Shown here one piece after another: positions 1-6,366 of a stretch of 10,724 bases of DNA. A model generated the notes under the pieces. It made no database searches and was not told the origin of the DNA. It saw only the letters and a program-made list of their open reading frames with translations. The translations under genes were made by a program, and so were the position numbers. The stretch is taken from NCBI GenBank assembly GCA_003567495.1, contig PWZK01000223.1, forward strand, positions 1 through 10,724. The letters run 5' to 3'. The stretch comes from Candidatus Brocadiaceae bacterium. Lineage in GTDB: Bacteria > Planctomycetota > Brocadiia > SM23-32. Numbering within the stretch: position 1 is the stretch's first letter; every line of letters starts with the position of its first letter.

Positions 1-73
1 CCCCCCGGATGTTTTTGTATGGCTTTTGACAGTACAGAGGCATATACTCAGTAAACCACGTTTCAAATCAGCC

Positions 74-157
74 CGTAGGTGCGAAACATCTTTCGCCCAA
101 ACGTTAAAATGTTCTCCGAATCCCGGGAAAAAGCGAAAGATTTTTTTCGCCCCTACG
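74..157. repeat. Diverged inverted repeat, each arm itself a hairpin
   Basis: The left arm (74-96) reads CGTAGG, a variable base, GCGAAA, a 4-base loop, TTTCGC. The right arm (133-157) on the minus strand reads CGTAGGGGCGAAA, a short A/T loop, TTTCGC. Apart from one substitution and a loop-length difference the two match. Each arm also folds on itself through GCGAAA/TTTCGC. Arms with an internal palindrome in a non-coding spacer resemble REP/BIME-type intergenic elements; that class assignment is inference. Confidence 0.6.
128..150 (-). terminator. Possible intrinsic terminator of the epimerase gene
   Basis: Read on the minus strand, GCGAAA (150-145) pairs with TTTCGC (138-133) across a 6-base A/T-rich loop and is followed at once by five T residues (132-128). 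It lies about 70 bases past the stop codon of the epimerase gene, the correct orientation for a rho-independent terminator. The 6-bp stem is weak, so the call is tentative. It coincides with the right arm of the inverted repeat. Confidence 0.35.
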
Positions 158-219
158 ATTATACGCGCAAACACACGTGATTCACTATGGGATTACGTAC
201 AGAGAATGCCGCAGCACTA

Positions 220-1260
220 TCAACTAACTGTGCGCTTGCCTGATTTCCGATCGTGGTACTGCTGCTCTATCCACCTGTAAGTTTCGGCAAGACCTTCCTT
301 AAGCGGCTTTGAAGGCTCCCAGTCCAGCGTCTTCTTTATGAAAGTATTATCACTGTTGCGGCCGGCCACGCCCTGCGGAGCGTCAAGATCGTATTCCCGC
401 TCCAGCTCGACCCCGCCGATCTCTTCCGCATATGAAACCAGCTCATTTATCGAAACCAGTTCACTGGAACCCAGATTGATTGGAGTGGCGATCAAATCAT
501 CACAATGCATTATCATATCTATCCCTTTTATGCACTCATCTATGTACATAAAGCTGCGTGTCTGCTCACCACTGCCCCATATATTGATTTTCATATCGCC
601 GCTGTCTTTCGCCTCTATAACCTTCCGGCATATCGCGGCCGGCGCCTTTTCGCGCCCGCCATCCCAGCTGCCGTATGGCCCGTAAACGTTATGGAACCGC
701 GCTATGGCAGTACTGAGCCCGCGCTCGTGCCAGTATTCCTCACATACCATCTCGGAGAAAAGTTTTTCCCACCCGTATCCACGCTCGGCCATTGCGGGGT
801 AAGCGTCTGATTCTTTCAATGCGCGTACTTGAGGATCATTCTGCAGCTCCACATTATAGGCGCAGGCCGAAGAAGAGAAAAAATATCTCTCCGCGCCGGC
901 CCTGTACGCGGCCTCTATCATGTGCGTGTTGATAAGTACGCTGCGCAGGCACTCGATCCTGAAACGTTCGATAAAACCCATACCGCCCATATCGGCTGCA
1001 AGGTTATACACCTCTGTGGCCCCCTTGCAAGCTTCTATGGCGTTTTCTTTTTTACTCAGATCCATGCAGAGGCTCTCTACACCCGGCACAACCTGATACC
1101 ACTCCGGCACCGGTTTTTTATCAATTGCACGAATTTTTCTGAAACCCCGCTCCTTCAGGTCCCTCGCCAGTGCACCGGCAATAAACCCCCCCGCTCCGCT
1201 TATTACGATCAGGTCATCCTTATCGAGAACGTCGTTTGCCGTTTTGCCTTCTTTTGCCAT
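220..1260 (-). CDS. GDP-mannose 3',5'-epimerase-like NAD-dependent epimerase (extended SDR)
   Basis: A complete 346-residue extended short-chain dehydrogenase/reductase. The NAD-binding GAGGFIAG (22-29) follows a first beta strand. AADMGGMGFI (88-97) is nearly diagnostic of GDP-mannose 3',5'-epimerases, the enzymes that turn GDP-D-mannose into GDP-L-galactose and GDP-L-gulose. Other family blocks are SSSACAY (129-135), the catalytic YGWEK (Tyr162, Lys166), RFHNVYGPYG (188-197), GGREKAPAAICRK (201-213) and QTRSFMYIDEC (233-243). Cys133 and Lys205 have the same spacing to Tyr162 as the acid/base pair described for the plant enzyme. Length is close to the roughly 370-residue family norm. The ATG is preceded by GAGG with a 9-base spacer. 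Transcribed divergently from an FAD oxidoreductase. A related nucleotide-sugar epimerase with another substrate remains possible, but all the reaction-specific residues I can place are present. Confidence 0.88.
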   Translation of the reverse strand: MAKEGKTANDVLDKDDLIVISGAGGFIAGALARDLKERGFRKIRAIDKKPVPEWYQVVPGVESLCMDLSKKENAIEACKGATEVYNLAADMGGMGFIERFRIECLRSVLINTHMIEAAYRAGAERYFFSSSACAYNVELQNDPQVRALKESDAYPAMAERGYGWEKLFSEMVCEEYWHERGLSTAIARFHNVYGPYGSWDGGREKAPAAICRKVIEAKDSGDMKINIWGSGEQTRSFMYIDECIKGIDMIMHCDDLIATPINLGSSELVSINELVSYAEEIGGVELEREYDLDAPQGVAGRNSDNTFIKKTLDWEPSKPLKEGLAETYRWIEQQYHDRKSGKRTVS

Positions 1261-1269
1261 TTAACTTTG

Positions 1270-1273
1270 CCTC
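1270..1273 (-). promoter_or_regulatory. Ribosome binding site of the epimerase gene
   Basis: GAGG on the minus strand lies 9 bases before the ATG at 1260 and supports that start codon. Confidence 0.55.
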
Positions 1274-1312
1274 ACGGGTTAGAGTATCTTCAGTCGTTAA
1301 AACAACGAAAGC

Positions 1313-1341
1313 ATTATAATGAAAAAAAACTCTGCTGCAAA
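1313..1341 (-). promoter_or_regulatory. Sigma70-like promoter for the epimerase gene
   Basis: On the minus strand TTTGCA (1341-1336, four of six consensus bases) is followed after 17 bases by a perfect TATAAT (1318-1313). Transcription would start near 1306, giving a leader of about 45 bases. The -10 match is strong and the -35 moderate. Confidence 0.5.
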
Positions 1342-1383
1342 GTACATGCAAATCGCCGGGGGTTTCAGAAACGAGGATGGAAA

Positions 1384-1412
1384 TTGTAAGCCGTATTATA
1401 ATCCTGTATAAT
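1384..1412 (+). promoter_or_regulatory. Sigma70-like promoter for the FAD oxidoreductase gene
   Basis: TTGTAA (1384-1389, four of six consensus bases), a 17-base spacer and a perfect TATAAT (1407-1412). The predicted start near 1419 leaves a leader of roughly 68 bases before the ATG. A second TATAAT-like stretch lies inside the spacer (1396-1401) and has no well placed -35. Confidence 0.6.
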
Positions 1413-1469
1413 CACCGGTTCAGTTCAGTGCCCGGCCGGAAAAAGTTGGAATGAAATGTGCGGGAAATT

Positions 1470-1474
1470 AAGGA
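1470..1474 (+). promoter_or_regulatory. Ribosome binding site of the FAD oxidoreductase gene
   Basis: AAGGA lies 12 bases before the ATG at 1487. The spacer is long, but the large FAD gene at 5956 has the same AAGGA with the same 12-base spacer, so the layout seems normal for this genome. Confidence 0.5.
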
Positions 1475-1486
1475 ATTACAAGTCAG

Positions 1487-2716
1487 ATGAATTCAGAAAA
1501 AACAGGTAAAAGATCCGATGGGGAAAAAAAGCCGGAACGCGATGAGTTTATCACCGAACAGCAGCGCCATACGTCAGTGACCGGCGCCTGGGACGTGGCT
1601 GTAGTGGGCGGCGGCGTCGCGGGCGCCGCCGCAGCCGTTGCCGCCGCCCGAAACGGAGCCAACACGTGCCTGGTTGAAAAAGAAAACGCGCTCGGCGGCC
1701 TTGCAACGCTTGGTCTTATAGCCATTTACTTGCCTCTCTGCGACGGACGCGGCAACAAGGTCATTTCCGGACTGGGCGAAGAGTTCCTCCATCTTTCGCT
1801 TAAATACGGACCCGGGGAAATACCGCCCTGCTGGAAGGACGGGGGCGTCCGCGAAAATCGACGTCGCAGGCGATACAGCGCAGCATTTAACCCGGCGTCC
1901 TTTATGCTCGCGCTGGAAGAATTTGTTCTCGACTGCGGCGTTGAGATTATTTACGATTCAAGATACTGCGGAATTAAAAAAGACCATGAAAGCTGCATCG
2001 AGGCGCTGATAGTGGAGAATAAAAGCGGCAGGATGGCGCTAAGATGCGGTGTGGTGGTTGACGCCACCGGCGATGCGGACGTGGCCTTCGACGCCGGGGA
2101 AAAAACGGTTTCGCTTGACAGCAACAGAAAAAGCGGATGGTTTTTTTCATGTAACGGGCGGAAAAATATTTTTAACCAGCTCCACGATCCTCTCTACAGC
2201 ACCCCGACTGAAGATCCGGCCACCTATGCGGGCGACGACTGGCGCGACGTGACCCGGATGAACATCGACTCAAGAAAACTGATCCTCGGCAAACTAAAAA
2301 GTGACGGCAAGCTTAATGACAAGAATTATCCTTTGATATTGCCGGTAATTCCGCAATTCAGGATGACGAGACGTCTTAGCGGTCCCTTCGAACTGGATGA
2401 GAATAAGGAGCTTCAAAAGTTTCCCGACACCGCAGGGCTGACCGGCGACTGGCGCAGGTCGGGCCCGATTCATGCGCTGCCTTACCGATGTCTCAGGGGC
2501 ACGAAAACTCCCAATCTGCTTGCAGCCGGACGGTGTATTTCGGTGACAAACCGGATGTGGGACATAACTCGCGCAATACCAGCGTGCGTCGTAACGGGAC
2601 AGGCGGCAGGCACCGCGGCGGCTATTGCGGTGAAAGAACGATGCGGAGTCGCAGAGCTAAAAGTTTCCATACTGCAGGCCGGGCTGAAAAAGCAAAGCGT
2701 AATTCTTGAGATATAA
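1487..2716 (+). CDS. FAD-dependent oxidoreductase (FAD_oxidored family)
   Basis: A complete 409-residue flavoprotein. After a charged leader of about 33 residues comes the Rossmann fold DVAVVGGGVAGAAAA with GGGVAG at 41-46, then the ribose-binding Glu64 in LVEKENALGGLATLG (62-76). The second FAD signature VVDATGDADVA is at 190-200. Near the C-terminus LPYRCLRG (331-338) and LLAAGRCIS (344-352) precede an Ala/Gly-rich helix (VVTGQAAGTAAAIAV, 368-382), the usual FAD-binding end of this family. The segment IYLPLCDGRGNKVISGLGEE (80-99) is typical of single-domain members. No membrane segment or signal peptide is seen. The natural substrate is unknown for most of the family, and the neighbours do not settle it. 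It has its own promoter and converges on a second, larger FAD protein of the same family. Confidence 0.85.
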   Translation: MNSEKTGKRSDGEKKPERDEFITEQQRHTSVTGAWDVAVVGGGVAGAAAAVAAARNGANTCLVEKENALGGLATLGLIAIYLPLCDGRGNKVISGLGEEFLHLSLKYGPGEIPPCWKDGGVRENRRRRRYSAAFNPASFMLALEEFVLDCGVEIIYDSRYCGIKKDHESCIEALIVENKSGRMALRCGVVVDATGDADVAFDAGEKTVSLDSNRKSGWFFSCNGRKNIFNQLHDPLYSTPTEDPATYAGDDWRDVTRMNIDSRKLILGKLKSDGKLNDKNYPLILPVIPQFRMTRRLSGPFELDENKELQKFPDTAGLTGDWRRSGPIHALPYRCLRGTKTPNLLAAGRCISVTNRMWDITRAIPACVVTGQAAGTAAAIAVKERCGVAELKVSILQAGLKKQSVILEI

Positions 2717-2772
2717 AACACTGTAGCCGCATGGGCCAATCGCGTTTTCCCGCATATTTCACGCGTTTCCCA

Positions 2773-2793
2773 GCCTGCCTGCAGCAGGCAGGC
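2773..2793. repeat. Perfect 9-bp inverted repeat with 3-base loop
   Basis: GCCTGCCTG (2773-2781) and CAGGCAGGC (2785-2793) pair perfectly across CAG. It lies 57 bases after the stop of the FAD gene. Neither strand has a T tract directly after it, so it is not a canonical intrinsic terminator. It could stall or protect a 3' end, or be a copy of a dispersed palindrome. Confidence 0.65.
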
Positions 2794-2835
2794 GGTGCAG
2801 ATGCGAAGAAAATCGAGCGCAGACGCTTTTTTGGA

Positions 2836-2881
2836 AAAAAACTTAGCAAAAAACTCTGTCGTAAAAAAAGTTAAGTTTTTT
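2836..2881 (+). terminator. Candidate terminator of the plus-strand FAD gene
   Basis: AAAAAACTTAGC (2836-2847) pairs with GTTAAGTTTTTT (2870-2881) over 12 positions with one G-U wobble and a 22-base loop. The descending arm ends in six T residues. It lies about 120 bases past the stop of the FAD gene. The stem is A/T rich and the loop long, so efficiency is uncertain. Confidence 0.4.
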
Positions 2882-2883
2882 GT

Positions 2884-2907
2884 CCTACTTTTTTTTAAAA
2901 AAGTAGG
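2884..2907. repeat. Perfect 11-bp A/T-rich inverted repeat at a gene end
   Basis: CCTACTTTTTT (2884-2894) and AAAAAAGTAGG (2897-2907) pair perfectly across TT. The element contains the TAG stop of the large FAD gene (2885-2887) and its last six or seven codons, which encode YFFKKK. With the A/T arms just upstream it makes a compact array of inverted repeats between the two convergent genes. It may act as a two-way terminator. Confidence 0.6.
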
Positions 2908-5900
2908 CGGCGCTGCGTGCAAGGACGCCGCGCATGTCATTTCTGTACCGTTCGAGGATATCGTGCCCGCGCCTGGAACCGCACCGCATCAGCGCCCTGC
3001 CTATACAGTATTCGAGATAGGCGTAACGATCGGCAACCGGATTTACCGTCATTCTCGGATCGTTTCCGAAGGGAATATCGCGGGACCTGAGCCCCGGCTT
3101 ATTGGCCAGGGTACCCAGGGCTTCAGCACAGTCGGGGTCAGCAAGAAATTCGGCCGCAAGGCATACCGTATGAACCCAGCAGAACATATAATCAGAACAA
3201 TCGGGATTTATACGTACCTTATCGGCTATTCGCTTTAAATGGGGGATTACACGTTTATCCCGTATGCGCGCCAGCAAAAATACGAGATCTGTTCCGGAGG
3301 GCGCCCAGCCGTGATCCGGCATGGCGTGTCGGTTATGCTCCAGTTCCGGCAACTTATCTGACGACAGCCGATTTGAGAGTTCGGACAGCAAAACGTCGGA
3401 GCCCGCAGCGTCCTTTAAAAAGCAAAGAGCCTTTGCCGTTTCGATAAGACCGGAGCCATTTGCGGCAGCAAGGTTCTCCTTCAATAGCGGTATTGTCTGA
3501 TCGGGATGCATAAGTATATCTATCTTTCTTTCCAGAGGGACCTCTTCTCCCGCAGAGATTTCCTGAATAAGCCGATTTATTTCTTCAGGGGGTATGTTCT
3601 GCGGGGGCAGATCGCGAAAGGCTTCACGGTTACATTCGTCCAGATCTTCATCTTTCAGCACCCCCAGATACCTGAGTTCCCGCTGTAGTTTTTTTACGTC
3701 TACATCCGAGAACCTTTGGCGATCTCCGGCCAGGAAACAGGCCGCCCCCGCGACTGCTCCCATAGCCATCATATCACGCTGCATTCGTGCAAGAGAAAGG
3801 GCATCATGCGTGCAGGAATAAGCTTTGCCCGTTACAATAACACCTTCCATGTCACGCGGTAAAAGCGCACGATACGGTATTTCGGCCGGAAAAGTGCGGC
3901 AGTACTCCCACTCAACATATCCCGAAAATACCAGATCGGAATCTGCTATGCCCTTTATATCGAAATTGGAAACGGCAACGAGCACAACGTCGTCATAACG
4001 ACACCGTGCCAGGATACCGCGATATGTAACCGTAGTCCTTCCCAATATATGACGGGATTCACGTGGGGTCAGGTAAAACACAGGATGCCCATCCTCGTCA
4101 CGCCCTCTGCCCCGTCTGCGGGATGAAATAATTGCTCGCGTCATATCGAACGGGTCACGAATATCGTATGCACAATCAAAATGTCTTGCAGCCTCTGGAT
4201 CGACACCTCTGAAATGTGAAAAACTTGCCCACAAAGTCATAGCGTCACGGCCGGTACCATAATAGTAACGGCCACCCGCACGCGCGACCAGGTCGCCGTC
4301 TCCAGTAGCGTCGATGACATGTTTTGCCATAATAACGCCGAGACCGGAACGGGCACTCAATACAATGCCCGTTACTGTATCGTTCTCCATCACCGCCCCG
4401 ACTGCAGCCCCACGCAACACCCGGACGCCCGACTGGAGGAGAACATTAAGCAGCCCTATGCATTTCGGCATACCGGTTTTCTCCATCAGTGAAATAGCAG
4501 CGGCGTCGAGACGGTTGCAAAAATCGGTCTCCCGACCGAACCAGTACTTCGGCACCCCTCCGATAGTATGAGTTCCTCCAACATCACCGTACTTTTCTAC
4601 CAAAATTGTATTGATCCCATACGACGCCGTGACGATTGCGGCCGGAACACCACTGGTTCCGCCCCCCACGATCAGCGCGTCACACTCGGCCACCACCGGC
4701 AGCCGTTTGCCGGCAATTGTTACATATTCATCGGTGCAATAAATCGGCTTGCGCTCTTCAAAACGAGCTTCCGCCGCGTTAAACGCCTCCGTATTATCTC
4801 CTTTATTATTTTGCGAAACTCGCAAGTGCCCCCCAGAGCGTGTTCCAGCGTGAAGGAACTTGTTCCAGCAAATTGCTTCTATTGCATCAATCAAAGGGGC
4901 CTCCACACATCTCTCTACCATGCGATTAGCGTCTGCATCCGAAATATCGGCACATGGACTGCAAAGGAGCAGGTTTTCTATTCCAGACGGCCTGCAAGCG
5001 TCGATTATCTGCGAACCGTTGCTTTTCCTGCCGTTAATGCTTTTGATTGCATCAATCGTTACAATATCGGCGCCGCGAACAAATTTAGCTTCCGGCCACA
5101 ATCCGGAAATTTTCCAGTATTGCCCGGCCTCAGCAGCCAGGCGTCTCATTTCCAGCCCGTAAAACGAATCGTCCCAAAGATTATTTGCTGCAGGCAGCCG
5201 TGCGCAAAATTCGATAAAATTTCCGTGCAACAGCCCCCTTGTTTCGATTCGTTCAGAATCGCCGTCCATACACAGTATCTTCTTGCGGGGTGGATGTTTG
5301 CACAGCATAGAATATCGGGCCATCACACTCTTCTCTGCAGAATTTCTATTCTTCAGAGTAATTCCGGCCAATTCGCTCAGGCGACCATCAAACGTGCAGT
5401 CAACAACAGCCTTTGCCTTTATTGCCACAAGACCACATTTGCCCGCAAAAAGAACTTCATTGATCGCCGATCCGCCACCCCTGACTCCGCATGGCTGAAG
5501 GTCGTAGAAAAGAGCGGCTTCTGCATCAAGAACGAGGTCTTCCAACCCGGTGGATAAAGCTACCATATTGAAAATGACTTCATCATCTGCGATGTCTTTT
5601 TTGCAAGATACCAGAAAATTGCGCACGTCTTCGGGAGCATTTTTCAGATCTTCCGATTTCGCCCACGGACGCAGTGACATCGCCATTTCACGCGGCAGCG
5701 AGGTGTCCTGTGAGACGAGTGTAGTGTCGAAACCTCCAGCTGCAAGCCTTTTTGCCAGAAAACAGCCCTGTAAGCTCGATCCCACTATAAGAATGTCGGT
5801 TTCCCTGAGCACAGGCACGCGAGTCTTGTCTGCACAATGAACATATCCCACTGGCCGGGCTGAAGAAGGCAGGCGAGAATTTCGCCAAATTGAACCGGCC

Positions 5901-5956
5901 TGAGCGGAAACTGTTAAGCCGTTAATTAGATCTCTTAGATGTGCATCAGCATTCAT
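2885..5956 (-). CDS. Tandem FAD-dependent oxidoreductase with C-terminal HEAT-like helices
   Basis: A complete 1023-residue protein, more than twice the length of single-domain relatives. Module 1 (about 50-370) begins ILIVGSSLQG, where GSSLQG (59-64) replaces GxGxxG, and its second FAD signature reads DCTFDG (186-191) instead of DATGDG. Module 2 (about 420-745) is canonical: GGGTSG (431-436), Glu454, GGTHTIGG (460-467), DATGDGD (549-555) and IPYRALLPRDMEGVIVTGKA (693-712) before an Ala/Gly-rich helix. Residues 805-1010 are helical pairs resembling HEAT/PBS-lyase repeats (821-864, 891-914, 923-955, 981-1010). Module 2 should bind FAD and do the redox chemistry; module 1 may be structural. No signal peptide or membrane segment is evident. 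The ATG has AAGGA 12 bases upstream. Substrate unknown. The last residues (YFFKKK) come from an A/T palindrome and may not be the ancestral end. Confidence 0.85.
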   Translation of the reverse strand: MNADAHLRDLINGLTVSAQAGSIWRNSRLPSSARPVGYVHCADKTRVPVLRETDILIVGSSLQGCFLAKRLAAGGFDTTLVSQDTSLPREMAMSLRPWAKSEDLKNAPEDVRNFLVSCKKDIADDEVIFNMVALSTGLEDLVLDAEAALFYDLQPCGVRGGGSAINEVLFAGKCGLVAIKAKAVVDCTFDGRLSELAGITLKNRNSAEKSVMARYSMLCKHPPRKKILCMDGDSERIETRGLLHGNFIEFCARLPAANNLWDDSFYGLEMRRLAAEAGQYWKISGLWPEAKFVRGADIVTIDAIKSINGRKSNGSQIIDACRPSGIENLLLCSPCADISDADANRMVERCVEAPLIDAIEAICWNKFLHAGTRSGGHLRVSQNNKGDNTEAFNAAEARFEERKPIYCTDEYVTIAGKRLPVVAECDALIVGGGTSGVPAAIVTASYGINTILVEKYGDVGGTHTIGGVPKYWFGRETDFCNRLDAAAISLMEKTGMPKCIGLLNVLLQSGVRVLRGAAVGAVMENDTVTGIVLSARSGLGVIMAKHVIDATGDGDLVARAGGRYYYGTGRDAMTLWASFSHFRGVDPEAARHFDCAYDIRDPFDMTRAIISSRRRGRGRDEDGHPVFYLTPRESRHILGRTTVTYRGILARCRYDDVVLVAVSNFDIKGIADSDLVFSGYVEWEYCRTFPAEIPYRALLPRDMEGVIVTGKAYSCTHDALSLARMQRDMMAMGAVAGAACFLAGDRQRFSDVDVKKLQRELRYLGVLKDEDLDECNREAFRDLPPQNIPPEEINRLIQEISAGEEVPLERKIDILMHPDQTIPLLKENLAAANGSGLIETAKALCFLKDAAGSDVLLSELSNRLSSDKLPELEHNRHAMPDHGWAPSGTDLVFLLARIRDKRVIPHLKRIADKVRINPDCSDYMFCWVHTVCLAAEFLADPDCAEALGTLANKPGLRSRDIPFGNDPRMTVNPVADRYAYLEYCIGRALMRCGSRRGHDILERYRNDMRGVLARSAAYFFKKK

Positions 5957-5968
5957 GATTAGGATATT

Positions 5969-5973
5969 TCCTT
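5969..5973 (-). promoter_or_regulatory. Ribosome binding site of the tandem FAD gene
   Basis: AAGGA on the minus strand lies 12 bases before the ATG at 5956, the same layout as for the other FAD gene in this window. It supports the annotated start. Confidence 0.5.
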
Positions 5974-5982
5974 ATAAATCCG

Positions 5983-6012
5983 ATTATGAGCGATTTTGAA
6001 AAAACCTGGAAA
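5983..6012 (-). promoter_or_regulatory. Weak candidate promoter for the tandem FAD gene
   Basis: On the minus strand TTTCCA (6012-6007, four of six) and CATAAT (5988-5983, five of six) are separated by 18 bases. The predicted start would be near 5976, leaving a leader of about 20 bases that just includes the AAGGA. The -35 match is modest. Confidence 0.3.
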
Positions 6013-6020
6013 GCACAAAG

Positions 6021-6056
6021 AACGATCCCGATCCCGATAGCGATATCGATACCGAT
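6021..6056. repeat. Hexamer microrepeat NNCGAT, six units
   Basis: Six consecutive 6-base units all end in CGAT: AACGAT, CCCGAT, CCCGAT, AGCGAT, ATCGAT, ACCGAT. The CGAT core is invariant and the first two bases vary. It lies 65 bases upstream of the tandem FAD gene start. Function is unknown. It may be slippage-prone filler, a dispersed genomic repeat or a protein-binding array. Confidence 0.7.
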
Positions 6057-6184
6057 TTATCGTGAGCCAACGGGGTTCGTTTGATATTGGCGATCTTTCT
6101 GAATAAGCCCCGAAAAGCAAAAAAAGGTCTCATGGCTTTTTCTCGGAGATCAGGATATGTGAATCCAGGGTGGAAAGTATTATG

Positions 6185-6226
6185 TTTGAATAAACAGGCA
6201 ATTGCAAATGCCTGTTTATTTTCAAA
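6185..6226. repeat. Long hairpin just upstream of the pseudopilin promoter
   Basis: TAAACAGGCA (6191-6200) pairs perfectly with TGCCTGTTTA (6209-6218) across an 8-base loop. The stem extends through TTTGAA (6185-6190) and TTCAAA (6221-6226) if two T residues bulge out, about 16 pairs in all. It ends 16 bases before the -35 box at 6243. It could be an operator-like palindrome for the pseudopilin operon or the terminator of an unseen transcript; the T-rich descending arm allows the second reading. Confidence 0.6.
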
Positions 6227-6242
6227 AAAGCAAAAGGGGTGT

Positions 6243-6271
6243 TTGACATTTTTCACCGGCAAAGGTATACT
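6243..6271 (+). promoter_or_regulatory. Strong sigma70-like promoter of the pseudopilin operon
   Basis: A perfect TTGACA (6243-6248), a 17-base spacer and TATACT (6266-6271, five of six). An A-rich stretch lies just upstream (6224-6236) and could act as an UP element. Transcription should begin near 6278, leaving a leader of roughly 88 bases before the GTG of gspG. This is the best promoter match in the window. Confidence 0.75.
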
Positions 6272-6353
6272 AAACTTTAATTCTTTTTCAAACGAAGCCT
6301 TGTAAAGATTAGATACTTACTCGCAGTCTTACGTTTGCCCACTCTTTTCAGTC

Positions 6354-6359
6354 AGGAGG
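6354..6359 (+). promoter_or_regulatory. Ribosome binding site fixing the GTG start of gspG
   Basis: AGGAGG with a 7-base spacer precedes GTG at 6367. The first ATG in the frame falls inside the hydrophobic helix, after the prepilin cleavage site, so this strong site decides in favour of GTG. Confidence 0.8.
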
Positions 6360-6366
6360 CATTAAG

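Larger units (their letters stand above)
1..219. other. Non-coding flank downstream of the epimerase gene
   Basis: No convincing gene is visible. The one open frame that starts on the plus strand here has no family resemblance and runs antisense into the 3' end of the epimerase gene. The stretch does hold a diverged inverted repeat (74-157), one arm of which is a possible minus-strand terminator. The left edge may be the far end of an intergenic region whose next gene lies outside the window. Confidence 0.6.
5957..6366. other. Divergent intergenic region between tandem FAD gene and pseudopilin operon
   Basis: These 410 bases carry no convincing gene. Short frames on both strands run through the repeat, the hairpin and the promoter and resemble no known protein. 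The stretch holds the ribosome binding site and a possible promoter of the minus-strand FAD gene, a hexamer microrepeat (6021-6056), a long hairpin (6185-6226), the strong pseudopilin promoter (6243-6271) and an 88-base leader. The part from 6057 to 6184 shows nothing I can identify. Confidence 0.6.

Noticed and set aside
26..48. TTGACA (26-31) and TATACT (43-48), a promoter-like pair
   Set aside because: The spacer is only 11 bases, far from the usual 16-18, and no gene follows on the plus strand.
829..1389. 186-codon plus-strand open frame antisense to the epimerase
   Set aside because: It runs opposite the well supported epimerase gene, has no recognisable domain and crosses the divergent promoter region.
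4568..5557. 329-codon plus-strand open frame
   Set aside because: It lies wholly antisense to the tandem FAD gene, whose family motifs are clear; its translation is Cys/Arg/Ser-rich and resembles nothing known.
6021..6056. CRISPR array
   Set aside because: The repeat unit is only 6 bases with no spacers and no cas gene nearby.
6081..6305. 74-codon plus-strand frame in the divergent intergenic region
   Set aside because: It runs through the long hairpin and the strong promoter, lacks a ribosome binding site and matches no family I know.
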